A stretch of 64,000 bases of DNA from Persicaria tinctoria (lineage: Eukaryota > Streptophyta > Magnoliopsida > Caryophyllales > Polygonaceae), in assembly GCA_037127255.1 (NCBI GenBank), contig JBANSL010000005.1:62001-126000 (forward strand). The letters run 5' to 3'. The position numbers were made by a program, and so were the translations under genes. Shown piece after piece: positions 35,893 to 48,107 of this stretch (position 1 is its first letter; every line of letters begins with the position of its first letter). A model generated the notes under the pieces. That model saw only the letters and a list, made by a program, of their open reading frames with translations, had not been told where the DNA came from and did no database searches.

Positions 35893-36949
35893 CCCATTGA
35901 AATCATGTGCAACAGTGTCTTTCTCAAGAATGACCCAGTGCCTCCAGTAGAGCTTCATCTTTTCCCTTTTCCAGTTCTGAAGGCAAAACTTCTACCATTT
36001 TGTTAGCTTCTTCGTCTTTATCATGCATTCTGCATATTTCAGCATAGAGAATTTGCATGGATTCTCTAAGGCATTCACTCTCTAGAGTTGCACAACACTA
36101 TTCTAGAGTTGCACAACTCTATTCTAGAGTTGCACCTGTCTACAAACTACAAAGAACCTAAAGCACTATTTTGTGACTCTTTTTTTTGGCCTTCATGTAT
36201 CAATTTTGAAGTAAAAAAATATACACAGTAAAATGCAGACCGATGACGAAGTGAAAGCTTAACATACTGAACCTCATTAAAGAAAAAGACTGGGGTTTGA
36301 CAATTTGAAATGCCACTTCTTCAATACATGAGTAACAAGTAAATACAACAGATATTATGGTGTTTATATCAATTGGGAAAAAAAACTCATCTTTGACAGA
36401 CCTGAGGAGATCTTGATATGCAATCAGCAGTTACATATCCAAGTGCACACAATGCTCCGTGTTGCACTTCAAACCTGAATTCACCAACTCAGGGAATTAG
36501 TTACATAATCAAGAGTTGAGCAGAAAGTAATTAGAATAGGATGATCATAAAATACCTCCTCTTGGGAAAGAAAATTCATACCTTGACTTTTTTAACCCAT
36601 TGGCAACAGAAATTAATTCACCTATGAGTGAAGATGAATCAGTTACAGGAAGAGCAGATGAATCTATTCCCATCAACCGTGCTGCAGATTCCCTTGTATC
36701 AAGGTCTAGATGAGAAAGTAATTGTCTTAACCATGATATCTTTTATGCATATCGTAATGCCAGCATATATCAAGAAAGCAACAATATCAGCAAGGGGAGA
36801 CGAAAATTCCAGTTCAAAGAAAATGGGAGGAGATTACAAGTACACAGCAAAGATAACAATCCTAAAATCCACAAAATCCAATCAATTCGATTCGCTTGTT
36901 CTTACTATAGATCCATACTCAAATAGATAATGGATAGAGGGACAAACCT

Positions 36950-37760
36950 GCAACCGAGTTCAGCTAAAGAGCGGCATTCCGGCGCCGGCGAATCGGATTC
37001 GATTTGAATCCCAATCTCAATCCGGATATGAAATCAGTCGATTTGAATCCGAATTCGATTTCGAACGATGAAATTGACGTGTTCATGGAGAGAGAAGAGG
37101 AGGAAGAAGGGGCTGCATAGGTTGAGATCAAATTGGATGCTTCACCATTAATCTGTACAAAGGGCAAAAATCATGATTTTGCATCAAATCCGACTGTGAC
37201 GCTTCGAGATCGAGAAGAGATCGCAACTACCTGGTGAAGGCTTCCGGACGAGGACCAGAGCCGGAGTAGTTGGGGCAGAGGAGGTGGAAGGCGCCGAAGA
37301 AGTGGAGAACGCGACGAGCGGCGTCTGGTGAGAGCGGGAGGGGGTCTCGAAGCGTCTGGCTTCCCCGGAGGCGACGAAGGGGATCTTCACTGGCGGCGAT
37401 GGCGCGCAACCGGAAGAAGGTGCGACGATGGAGGAAGGAGGGCCGATGGAGAGCGATGGAGCGATGGGAAGAGAGTGAAGGCCGTGAGAGATAGCGCGTG
37501 GGGCCGTGAGAGATAGCGCGTGGGGTTAGGGTATTTAAGAGGGACATTTTGCTAAATTGTCCAAATACGCGACCATTTTGCAAAAACGTCCAAATAAAGT
37601 GCCTATTTTGCAAAAAAATTCCGAATTTTTTCGGGTCACCCACGGCATCTGGGGGAGACTTCGGGTCACCCACGGCATCTGAGAGAGATTCTCTCAAACT
37701 CAAAGTACACACGACTCCACTTGGTTTTCACCGCCTTTCTCCCCACTCCCAAGCTCGAAG
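36950..37760. other. Spacer upstream of the dioxygenase gene
   Basis: Part of this (36960-37500) is GC-rich and could contain the 5' end of a minus-strand transcript, but no family resemblance is visible. At 37540-37690 there is a dispersed non-coding repeat (CATTTTGCAAAAACGTCC) and a direct repeat TTCGGGTCACCCACGGCATC at about 37630 and 37660. Confidence 0.35.
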
Positions 37761-37827
37761 CTTTCTTTCTTTGTTTTAATTGGCTTGACCTGTACTGAAC
37801 TTCTTCACTCTCCGGATTCTTTCTTCA

Positions 37828-40800
37828 ATGGCCACCGATTTCAAGTTCATTCCTGTTATAGGTATTCGCCTTCGGTCTCTTTCTTCTTCTTTTTTTCCCG
37901 TTTCTTCTTTTTCCCCCTTTCTGATTTGCTTTCCAAGTTTTCACATTTCCTATTTGCCCTACAAAATTAACAATAATTGGCCAATCCTTGATTCAATCTG
38001 AATCACGTACCGTGCTGTGTGAATGTGCTGTGAAGAGAGGATCTCATAATTCCAACTCTGAATTAACTATTATGGTATTTTTCAATCCCTAATTGCAAAA
38101 CCGACTCCAACTCCAACTCCAAGTCGAAAGGGAAACTCCACTTACTTCTGGCGAATCCCAATGCACGACGAAGCTAAGCTAGCTGAGACTGATATCAAGC
38201 AAGCTGCCATACACGAACCTCTATATTTCTGGTTTAATATAATCACCATCTGGTTTCTTTTTAGCTTGTGTCAACTGCTGATGCAGATGTGGGCCCACTA
38301 TTGGCCAAGTCTGATGATCCAAGGATGATTGAAGACCCTGGTGTCGTTGATGTTGTAAGACAACTGGATCAAGCTTGTCGAGAGGCAGGATTCTTTTATG
38401 TGGTATGCAACTTTGCACAGGTCAACATGTGTAATTACTTTGTTTTGTGATTGCTAAAATTCATCCCAGCTTCAAGGTTTCCGAGATTTGCGGACTCATC
38501 TTTTGAAGGATGTCACGACTCCATAAGTATGGGCTAGAATATGTGAATCTATACTCTTATAGGTAGACTTTGTAATGCTCTTAAACTGTGATGCCATTAA
38601 TGGTGAGTTTTAACATGCAATCAAGCCAACCATACAACTTGTTACATCTAAGAGTTTTATTTGTGCTCTTTAATTTCAATGAAGAGTCATAATACGAGAT
38701 GATGGATTGAACATCTTGTATCTTCTAGTTCTGTTTTCCGTGCTGCTTTTATTTTTTTATCTTACATTTTTTTTTCAATGGATAATACTCAATTTTGCAT
38801 CTTCACGGTCATCCCTCTCAAACATAGTTGTAAAGGCAAAAACTCTTACTTCACATCGTTGTCTTTCTTTTTGGCTCATCAGAAAGGTCATGGCATTCCA
38901 GATTCTCTCATCAAACAAGTTAGAAAAATTGCACATCAGTTCTTCCATCTACCCCTTGAAGAAAAGCTTAAGATCAAGCTGTCCAGTGATACAGGGTACA
39001 GGTTGGTCTTGCTGGCTGACTTGCTTTGCCTCTTCTCAGCACTATCAAATAATGCTAAAATATAGTCAGTGACAAATTGCAAACTATTGACTGCAGGGGC
39101 TACCAAGAAGTTGGAGATAATATAACCAAAGGAGTGCCTGATCGGCACGAAGCTATTGATGTATGTTGTCTATCCTTGCTTTTCATTTCTAAAAGTCTCT
39201 TGTAGCATTAAGAGAAGCCAGGCCAGAGTTCATATAATTTAACATGTTGGCCGGGGATTTTGGTATGATGCTTGGAACTGCATGTTGTGATAATTTTACT
39301 CTCCTTTCTATTTTTATTTTTTTGTAAACTAATCAGTGTTACAAAGAACTGACACCAGGAAGGTTTGGAGATATTGGTAAACCAATGGAAGGATTTAACT
39401 TATGGTACGGTGTAACAACTGTCTTATTTTATGAGAAGTTATCATCTATCTATTTTCTTTTCTTATGTTGTTGGATTTTGTCCTAGCTGTGGATGATATA
39501 TACTTGAACACATGCAGGGTTTGTATATGCAAAGAAAGTATTTGAGATTGAGAATTATGTAATGAAGTTGTGTTATGCACTCTTGCGCAGGCCATCCAAT
39601 CCTCCTAATTTTAAGTCACTGATGGAGGAATATACCAACCTATGCACAGGTAGTCATCCTGCCACAGTATATACCTTTTAGTCTTTTACTAATCTGTAGC
39701 ACTAAATCAAGATTTTCTGTGCACTCTTAACAGATCTTTCTCGGAAAATCATGCAAGGGATTGCTTTAGCTTTAGGTGGATCATCACATCATTTTGAAGG
39801 TAAAATTGCCGGAGAACCATTCTGGGTAATGCGTTTGATTGGTTACCCTGGACTGTCCAGTGAAAATGATCAACGGAAAGCAGAAAATGACATTGGATGG
39901 TAACTGCATGCACACAAGTTTGGTTTTTGCCCTGCCGGTTTTTTACCTTCCTTCACAATTTCCTAGTGAACTGCTAATTCTTCTTGTATCATGTATGCAC
40001 TTGTACAAACGTAGTGGAGCTCACACCGATTATGGTAATTTTTTATGCATATAACACTGTATTATGAAGTTCCATCTGTTGTACTAGCTGGATTTTTTAA
40101 CAAAGTTCCTTGACAGGATTGCTCACATTGGTAAATCAAGATGAGGATATTAAAGCTCTTCAGGTAATTGAATCCCCTTAAGATATGCAGTTAATTTCTC
40201 AATTTTGATGTTACAATTGTGTGAGTAATCATAGAAAACCATCGTGAACAATACATGTCGAGCTTCAGTGGTACATTTTTTAATCTGAAAATTTTCTTTT
40301 TGGCACTAGCTAGGCACCTAGACCTTCCATTGATGAAGTTGTAGTATATATCCATAGTATTTTCATATTCCTTTAATTGAAAGGCGATATATCAGGTTAC
40401 CAATATTTTAATTGCTCAACCACACACAATGGATGTAGGTGAGAAACCACTCAGGTGAATGGATCTGGGCACCTCCCATACCAGGCACATTTGTGTGCAA
40501 TATAGGCGACATGCTAAAGGTGATTTTTCATCACCCTGATCAGTGCCTTGAACACTATGAGCACCTGAGCGATGGTTGCAACTTTTACAGATGGACTATA
40601 TATTGACTTACCTTTCGGTCACAAATTAAATGCAGATCCTGAGCAATGGACTGTACGAGTCCACCCTACACCGAGTGATCAACAAAGCTCCAATGTATCG
40701 GGTCTGTGTAGCATACTTCTATGAGGTAGTCTCTGATCATTTTGCACTCGCTCATAATGGATTTTACTAATTGTGTTGTTATCGATCAATAACCAAGTAT

Positions 40801-40950
40801 ATGGATCTCCATGCATGGCAGACAAATTATGATGCTGCCATTGAGCCCTTGGAAATATGTGTGAATAAGACTGGGGGAGTGAAGAAACTGGGAAGAGCCG
40901 TGTATGGAGAACACTTGATTGGCAAAGTTACGACAAATTTCAGATACTAA
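37828..40950 (+). CDS. 2-oxoglutarate/Fe(II)-dependent dioxygenase, 12 exons
   Basis: Exons 37828-37861, 38287-38402, 38883-39001, 39097-39160, 39337-39404, 39591-39649, 39734-39899, 40015-40034, 40117-40163, 40439-40519, 40636-40725 and 40822-40950 join in one frame by GT-AG junctions, from [11 protein letters not shown] to FRY-stop (about 330 residues, normal for the family). The N-terminal DIOX_N part ([25 protein letters not shown]) precedes the 2OG-FeII fold. The iron ligands are the His and Asp of GAHTDYG, whose codons fall in the 20-bp exon 8, and the distal His of STLHRVIN; the Arg of [10 protein letters not shown] is placed to bind 2-oxoglutarate. It resembles the cytosolic Arabidopsis At3g50210-type dioxygenases; the substrate is not inferable. 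It appears intact. Confidence 0.92.
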
Positions 40951-40990
40951 ACAAAACAATTAAGATCCTGTAAACGTGCAAGGTAACATC

Positions 40991-41036
40991 TACTTTGTAC
41001 TTTGTACTTTGTACTTTGTACTTTGTACTTTGCACT
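40991..41036. repeat. Short tandem repeat, TTTGTAC unit
   Basis: About six copies of a 7-bp TTTGTAC unit in the presumed 3' UTR of the dioxygenase gene. Confidence 0.85.
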
Positions 41037-43139
41037 TGGTGCTTTCTAGTGTGCCTTTGGCTTTGGCTTGTAATACCTACACACACACACTTCACTTGTA
41101 GTTTAATTTTGTTGGCTATCCTTGGAACATTGGAAGTTGAATTCAAGATTGACTGGCTCTCTAAAATTAATTGAACTATGTATGTCCTCCGAATACATTC
41201 ATTTCAGAATCCCTAAAATTGAATTGGCTAAAATTTAACAAATCTGTATCTGGTATGGTAATGGTATGTGGCTTCTTACAAGGTCAGTTTGTTAACGTTG
41301 CTCACAAAAATCAACTTGGTCACTTGCTGTATATGAGCGTTATGTTTAAAGAAGGATGAGAAGTGTTAGCAACATCAAATCTGAAAGAGAACAAACCACA
41401 CAAGGAGCATGCTTGCTTTCTGAGCTTCAACAACTAGTGTTAGCAATTTTGACAATGTCAGCTGTTTGTTGTGGACAACCGAATACAAAACATAGCAAGA
41501 TTCTGTAAGCACACTTGAATGAGAAGGCCTTGAAGAAAGCAGTGGCACATCAACCGGTTAGTGTAGCAACTGAGGCTGGCAGAAGACCGCCTCTCGCTTT
41601 GATTTACTTGGCCACTTGAATTGTATTGACAGCAAAGAAAAACAAGTGAAAGCACTGAACACAGTAGTACCATTCTAAACGGATAGTAATCCAGTACACA
41701 CTTTTGTCGATGTCAATACAAATTCAGATATAAATATATAGTACTATATAGTTTACTAGAAACGCTGGTGCCAGCAGTTGAGAATCGATCTAAACTTTCC
41801 ATTTCCTCATCAAGTTGTATGGCCAAGAGTTACATTCACTGTAACAATTAAGATGCAAACAAATTGAATGGGAAATATTCACATTTCACAAGCTGTTAGT
41901 AGTATAGCAATTTATTAAATTGCTATATATCTATATATACAAAGCCATCTGGATTTAATTTACAATGGCATACGTACCTTGATGTTGATATTGCTGGACA
42001 TCCAATCAAGACCTTCGTAAAGTCCTTCACCAGAGGTGGCACAAGCGCTCTGAATATACCTGATTCAAGAAGTCAGCTTCAGCTTGTGAATATTTTTCTG
42101 AATCCCCGCAGTGCAGTGCAGCCGGATACAAAACAAAGGCAGACAAGAGATGGATGGAAGAATGATTGATTTGTAGTAGTACCAACGGCGCTGACGGAGG
42201 GAGTGGAGGCCAAGTTTATCAGTGATTTCAGACACACTCATAGCATTGGGAAGATCTTGCTTGTTTGCAAAAACAACTAGTATTGCATTGCGTAGCTCAT
42301 CCTGCCAGGAGTGGAGGGTTTGTTATATAGAATGTTGAGCTATTTATATATTTGCAATTTACAATTAGTTGCGGAATCAATTAATTGATTTATTTAGAGA
42401 AAATTTGGTGTTTTGGGCACTTTCAGGCTTTTAACTAGGCGAGTAGCTAATTTAAATGTTTTTTTAGTTGTTATAATCCAAAATCCAATCCCTTAAATCT
42501 CAATCCCATGAAACCCCGTCTGTCCTCGACACCCGCGAGCGAAGTCCCAGACGCCGTTGGAGGTCTTACACAGCAAGACTCGTCGACCTACGGGCGAATT
42601 GAACCCTCCACAGCCCAATTCCAACAACACCGTCAGCATCCAAAGCAGTAATTTGTCTCTCCCTTCTGTCTCCTCCTTCGATGAAAGTTAATTAGCCTTT
42701 GTACCCCATCTCCCTTGTTCGCCTGCCATTGCCGCGCCCATCACCGCCGTCGTCGTTGCCCTTCGCGCTGCCTTCCATTGTTGCCGCCAGCACTGTGTGA
42801 TTGCCACCGCACATCACCGCTTTGCCTCTTGCCAGCACCACCGACTCGCCGTCTTCGATCGCCGCTAGATATCGACGCTGGAGGGAAGCTGTGCCGAGCC
42901 CGTACCTTCACCCTGCGCTTCGTCTCTGTACTTGTAAAACTCCATTGAAATCAATTGGAGTTTTAATATCTTTTATCAAAATTACAGAAATGTCCCTTAT
43001 CTTTATATTTATTAAGTTATGCGGCCAATACTTCTAAACTATTCAATTCTTGCCCGGTTCAACGACACCAAGAAATCCCAAAGCATCCACGCCGGATCCC
43101 GCTTCCAGAGGAATTCATATTGGTATAGATTTTTAACTT

Positions 43140-43770
43140 TATAAAATTAATTCAATTTCAAATTGAGTTAATCACAAATGTGTCATCTCTCCTCATTTAA
43201 TTAAAGTAGAATCAATGAAAATATATCGATACACAATTTACTGAATTACAAAAGTGGCATCAAACGATTTGATTAAAAGTGACATCAAATAATTACATTA
43301 GAAAAATGACATCAAAATACTACTTTAAAAAAGTGACATCACATTAAAGAAAAAAATGTATCAAAACACTACTTTGAAAAGATCTGGCATCACGGGAAAA
43401 AAATCATCAAAAAATTGACATAAAAAGTGTCATCAGTAGTCAACCGTAAAAAAAAAAATGCATCAATGGTCAACTTGACATCATAGTAAACAAAAAAATG
43501 TCATCAAGGTTTGAAAAAAGTGGCATTCAAAAAGTTTCATCAAAACCATCTCATTATAAAAGTGGCATCAAAGTGAAAATAAAATGTCATAAAAAATGAC
43601 ATCAAAACAGTGGCATCACAAAAATGTCATCAATTTTTTTTTTATTTAAAAAAATTAAAAAAAAAATCCACATGAGTTGGTCAACATTGACCGGTCAATG
43701 GTCAAACAGTTGACCTTGGGTGTTTTGGAAGTAGTGTCTCCACAGTGGTCGGATCTCAAGGATAAAAAAA
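43140..43770. mobile_element. Degenerate copy of the GGCATCAAA repeat family in the ARF gene
   Basis: It contains many GTGGCATCAAA and TGACATCAAA words and ends with TTGACCGGTCAATGGTCAAA. The order matches one arm of the large inverted repeat (58330-58760), in the same orientation, with substantial divergence. It lies where ARF exon 3 would be expected. Confidence 0.6.
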
Positions 43771-43780
43771 ATATAATAAA

Positions 43781-43789
<9 letters not shown>

Positions 43790-43850
<61 letters not shown>
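43790..43850. repeat. (AT)n microsatellite
   Basis: About 30 dinucleotide units. Shorter (TA)n runs lie at 44934-44966 and 55520-55550. Confidence 0.95.
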
Positions 43851-43852
<2 letters not shown>

Positions 43853-44309
43853 AGTTTGGGAGCTGGGCAAACTAAGGCATATTAATTAATTAATTAATGA
43901 GAGAACATTAACCTTAGTCCTTAACCTTAACCTGTATATGATGGATGGAACTTGGAAGTTTATATATAATTTACCTTGTCTTGGCCACCAACATCCCATA
44001 CGGTGAAACTCACATTTTTGTACTCAACAGTCTCCACGTTGAAACCTATAGATCAGTACAACAGTAATCAAGGAATTGATTGAATGAATTTAGCTTAATT
44101 AATTAATATGTTTAGTAAATTAAAGCAAACAAATAGCAAATAGTCTTAGGTAAGAAATACCGATGGTAGGGATGGTGGTGATAACTTCACCCAGCTTGAG
44201 CTTGTAGAGGATGGTTGTTTTACCAGCAGCATCAAGCCCCACCATCAGAATCCTCATCTCTATCTTTGCAAACAAAGTCTTGACAAGCCGAGAAATCGCC
44301 GAACCCATC

Positions 44310-44931
44310 TCTCGATCGATCGATCAGTACGTTTTTCCACAAATTTAGCAAGTGAATTGAATGTAAGGCAGGTCGGCCGGCCTTGGAATGTTAACTAGCA
44401 ATTCAATTTCAGATATATGTACTTACGTTGATCGAGCAAAAAGGATCAAGCTAGCTAGCTAATTAAGCCTTGATGAGAAAGAATATGAATCTGATTCTAG
44501 ATCGATGATATCTGTGAATTAGAAAGATGGAGATGGAATAAAGATGATCGATCGATCAGGTTTTGTCATTTCATAGTGATCAGTGTCATCCATCCAATTT
44601 TATTTTATAGATGCTGCTCACCAGGCCCCGGCCTGGCCGAGGGAATCATCCAATTCCAACAGACCCAGAAGAATAATTGCTTGACCCATCTAGTGGACCG
44701 TCTTTCACAATCCCCGGAGAGGAGTAGAAGAGAAGAGGCCACAAATAACCTTTGTGTTTTAATATGCTTTGAGGATTAACACTAACACTTGCAGTGTGCT
44801 GCAAATTCTGCTTCTCTTATGGGCAACAAAATGTTCATCTATCTAGGTATTTGGTTTTTGGTTGTGTAGCTTTAATCTGACAAATTATGCTATGGATTTC
44901 ACTCGAGAGGAGATGGACAAGCTGAAGCTCA

Positions 44932-44967
<36 letters not shown>

Positions 44968-45231
44968 CATGAATGTATATGTATAACCAGGCAGAAACTC
45001 ACAAATTCATAGACGATCCATCATTTCCAGCTCCAATGGCATCAGCATATCTGTGCATCCAAACCAATTCAAACAGGATATTATTTAGTCAATTTGATGG
45101 TTAAAAATCCATGGATTCCAGGCAATATGTGAAGAAAGCAGGATTTTGTTTTCATACTTGCAGTGGCGAAGAGATTCGTATCGTTCGGCATCAGTCACGG
45201 GTCATCACAGATTCACAGACAGGTTTACCAT
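44310..45231. other. Upstream region of the ARF gene and spacer
   Basis: This contains the presumed ARF promoter and leader (many GATCGATCG and GCTAGCTAGC words), then spacer. No gene is supported in it. Confidence 0.4.
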
Positions 45232-45244
45232 TCTACTTACTTGT

Positions 45245-46032
45245 AGACCTGTCAAACAGGTCGGGCGGGTCGGGTTTGGGTCGGGTCGTCTCGGGTTCGG
45301 GTCTATTCCGGGTCGGGTCATTTCGGGTTACGGGTCATGAAATGCTCAACCCAGACCCATATTTAACGGTTTCGGGTCGACCCAACGGGTCAAGAGCGCT
45401 ACTCATCCATAATTTTTTAAATCTCATTTACTATTTATACACGTTATTTTAAAATGATAAAATTATGTGAAATATCAATAAAAATTTATTACTTTTTATA
45501 ATTTCATTTTTTTTAGTTTTTGAAGTATGAAATTATATATAATATATAAATGGATGTTTTATATAATTATTATCATCCTTAAAACCATACATGAATAGTA
45601 AACAACATTTAAAAGTAAACAGATGGAGTATTTTTAATGACTATTTACATAGTTCCTAATTATAAAATTGTTATATTATCCTATTATATTATTGAAAAAT
45701 AATAATTAATGTCACTATAATAGTAATATGTAATTTTATATACATAACAAATTGTAATGTTAAATTATAAATTAAAGTCGATGATGAAAAATATAATATT
45801 CAATCATAAGTATTATTAGTAATAAATTTCAATATTAGGTTAAATTGTAATTTATTTATGTTTTTATTATCTTAAAGTTTGACCCAACGGGTGACCCACA
45901 GGTCGACCCAACCCGACCCAGAAATTTGCGGGTTGAACGGGTTCGGGTTGCTTCGGGTTTCGGGTTGAAATATTTGCGCCAAAACCCACGTTTTACGGGT
46001 CGGATCCTCGGGTCGGATCACGTTTTGATCGG
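45245..46032. mobile_element. GGGTCGGGT-rich insertion with 13-bp target duplication
   Basis: 788 bp bounded by the direct repeat TCTACTTACTTGT at 45232-45244 and 46033-46045. Both ends are rich in CGGGTCGGGT and CGACCCAACGGGT words, while the middle (45410-45880) is extremely AT-rich and non-coding. No terminal inverted repeat longer than a few bases and no poly(A) tail are visible, so the class is unclear. The long duplication suggests LINE-type integration more than a DNA transposon. Confidence 0.6.
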
Positions 46033-46049
46033 TCTACTTACTTGTGAGT

Positions 46050-47280
46050 GGTCTCATCATTGCAGCATCCGATCAGCTAAGTGTATATGCGTTTGGGAAT
46101 CTACAAAAAAGCAGCAGGCACTGGCAGTAGTAGTAAATTGCATTCAAATTCAACTAGATAGATAGATAGAGCACCTTCCCTTTCCTTTCCTCGAAAATCA
46201 AACCGCAAGGCGGCTACCAAGGCAAGCTTTAATCAACAAACAATCCATTATCTCTATCTAAATATCAGTGATTTGCACCAAAAACAAGCAATTCCAATTC
46301 GGGTAATATATAAAGAGCAGCGGAAGAGAGAAACCCTAGAAAAGAGGAATTAAGAATGAAACCAATCAGATAACGCAAAATTGATGATTGCAGATTGAAG
46401 ACACGGGCCGGAAAAGCAAAAGATATGGAGAGGGAAGACGAAAGATAATTTGACTTGTTCGAGGGAGCGAGCATGGCCGCCCATGGCCGTAGTGGATGAG
46501 ATCATAGATACCGTCGGACAGGGCGGTCGGAAGGAGGTGGATTGGAATAACAGGGGGAAGTTTGCTCAGCCATTGGATCTCTGGATTGTTGTTCAATCTG
46601 CACCCATTCTCCCTCTGTCTGTCGTAGGAGTATCTATACACCTGTATTGTACATAGTATATGTGATTGTGATGTACGAATGTGAGAGTGAATAGTTGGCT
46701 TTCTTATCAGATGCACACAGATACACATTCCTCCATTTGTATTCAATCAGCTTAAGGCATATTTTTGGACTCACAGTCACAGGAAAAGGTCTTTATTTTT
46801 TGTTTTCTGAACATTTAGGTAAATTATGCATCTTCAAAGTTAGCTTTTAATAATTTAAGATGACTGATGTATGAGGACTGGAATCATTCTCAAGTGTACT
46901 GGTAAAAGCCCTCTTTGAGTAGAAAGCAAGTAATATGGATGCATGAAAAGTGATCAAGAAAGCACCAATTGGTTCCCAGAGATGTTTCCCCACCAATTCA
47001 AGCAAGCACTTATTCTTAGCACCTCACCAGGGCAATGGATATTCCCCTGTAACAATGGAACTCTATAAGTCTGTAGGTTTCCACATTCAGAGCAGTGCCA
47101 TTCAACTCTGCTGTCAAATTACGCTAGCTAATGGCTTGGCTCTCGACAAGTCGACCTAGACGGTCAATTACATTATGCATTTTAGCCACTTTTCTCTCTA
47201 TCCTCGGAACCAACACTTTCACTTCATGTGGTAATTTTTAGTACCTTCAGTAACCTCATTAACTGAAGCATTGTATCTTT
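46050..47280. other. Spacer before the X8 gene
   Basis: Several open frames occur on both strands (46265-46746, 46950-47159) but none resembles a family or has supporting splice structure. The first exon of the downstream X8 gene may be hidden here, but I could not identify it. Confidence 0.35.
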
Positions 47281-47314
47281 CATGTGTTTTTCATGTGTTT
47301 GGAAGTTCTTGCAG

Positions 47315-48107
47315 ATGCCAGACTTTTCAGGGCTTTCAACACTGACAGCTGGGATCCAACAGAGGACTTGGATTACATCAATCCATCTGATATCGACGCA
47401 TATAGCGGCATGGGCTCCTCCCTAACACCATCGGCATCACCCTCACACGCACCATCAGAACCACCTTACAAGTCCATAGCAGCACAGCCATCAGCTTCCA
47501 TCTTACCTTCAGGCCCTGTCGAGCCACCTACAACTTCCACCTCCATGGTCTCAGACCCACCTGGATATGCTGCCAATCCGCCAAGTCATGGGCATCGTAA
47601 AGGGCATCCGAGCCATTCTAGGTTCCCGGTGTGGTGCGTTGCCAGACCCACAGTGCCAGAGCCAATGCTGCAGAAGGCAATGGACTACGCATGTGGGTCT
47701 GGGGCAGACTGCAATGATATCCTGCCTAATGGATCTTGCTTTGTGCCCAACTCATTGTTTGCCCATGCGTCTTATGCATTCAATAACTATTGGCAGAAAA
47801 CTAAAAACAGTGGTGGAACATGTGATTTTGGAGGAACTGCCATGCTCATCACTGTGGATCCTAGTAAGTTCAAACTCCATGTCATTTTTTTTTTAATCTT
47901 TCTTAACATAATTATATATCAGAGATAGCAGAAAACATATGTGGTTCATCTCAATATACTAGGACATTTTAAGCTAATTTGAACTGGTGGTTTCAAACTG
48001 AGTGAAAGTTATAAATGAAAAGATTTCCCCTGTGATATACTGTACATTAACTATATAAGTTCCTTGTCTGGCAGGTTTTAATGGGTGCCAATTCAATTAC
48101 AACTGAT
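47315..48107 (+). CDS. X8-domain (callose-binding type) protein, 5' exon not identified
   Basis: Exon 47315-47863 follows a good acceptor (TTCTTGCAG), and exon 48076-48107 completes the protein with SFNGCQFNYN and a stop. A Ser/Pro/Ala-rich linker (from about SLTPSASPSHAPSEPP) leads into the X8/CBM43 domain, which starts at WCVARPTVPEPMLQKAMDYA and has the six expected cysteines (WC, YAC, ADC, GSC, GTC, NGC). X8 domains bind callose at the wall and plasmodesmata. The protein stops right after the domain, so there is no GPI-anchor signal. The in-frame ATG at 47284 would give a poor, very short signal peptide, so an upstream exon with the true signal peptide is more likely; I did not find it. 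Confidence 0.75.

Larger units (their letters stand above)
33926..36640 (-). pseudogene. Exon remnants, partly ECM29-like
   Basis: Several minus-strand pieces look like exons with splice sites. Piece 36616-36576 encodes ELISVANGLKKS, and piece about 36475-36417 encodes FEVQHGALCALGYVTADC. Their joined character resembles the HEAT-repeat proteasome adaptor ECM29. Piece about 36070-35915 encodes ESMQILYAEICRMHDKDE and hits a stop. Pieces near 34490-34350, 34245-34190 and 34003-33930 (GNVDLLERLEVLKQELETEK) I cannot assign, and the 34245-34190 piece has an in-frame stop in the only compatible frame. A hAT-like MITE sits between the pieces. Most HEAT repeats are missing, so these are probably relics, possibly of more than one gene. 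Confidence 0.45.
41960..44308 (-). pseudogene. Class I ARF small GTPase gene missing exon 3
   Basis: Exons found on the minus strand: 44308-44161 ([21 protein letters not shown]-loop GLDAAGKTT, switch I TTIPTIG), 44045-43975 ([18 protein letters not shown]), 42301-42183 ([20 protein letters not shown]) and 42059-41960 ([20 protein letters not shown]). The P-loop, DVGGQ, NKQD and CAT nucleotide-binding motifs are all present, and Gly2 for myristoylation is kept. The expected exon for about 40 residues after GGQDK (IRPLWRHYF to MLNE in other class I ARFs) is absent from 43974-42302, which holds repeats instead. Both junctions are phase 0, so skipping preserves frame but removes a core strand and helix. 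The stop at 41962-41960 is by read-through of a possible donor. Probably a pseudogene. Confidence 0.75.

Noticed and set aside
37227..37712. 161-codon minus-strand frame upstream of the dioxygenase
   Set aside because: It covers a dispersed non-coding repeat and a duplicated TTCGGGTCACCC segment; no domain is visible.
46265..46746. Minus-strand frames at 46.3-46.7 kb as a possible gene
   Set aside because: No recognisable domain, no matching exons and no supporting splice sites found.
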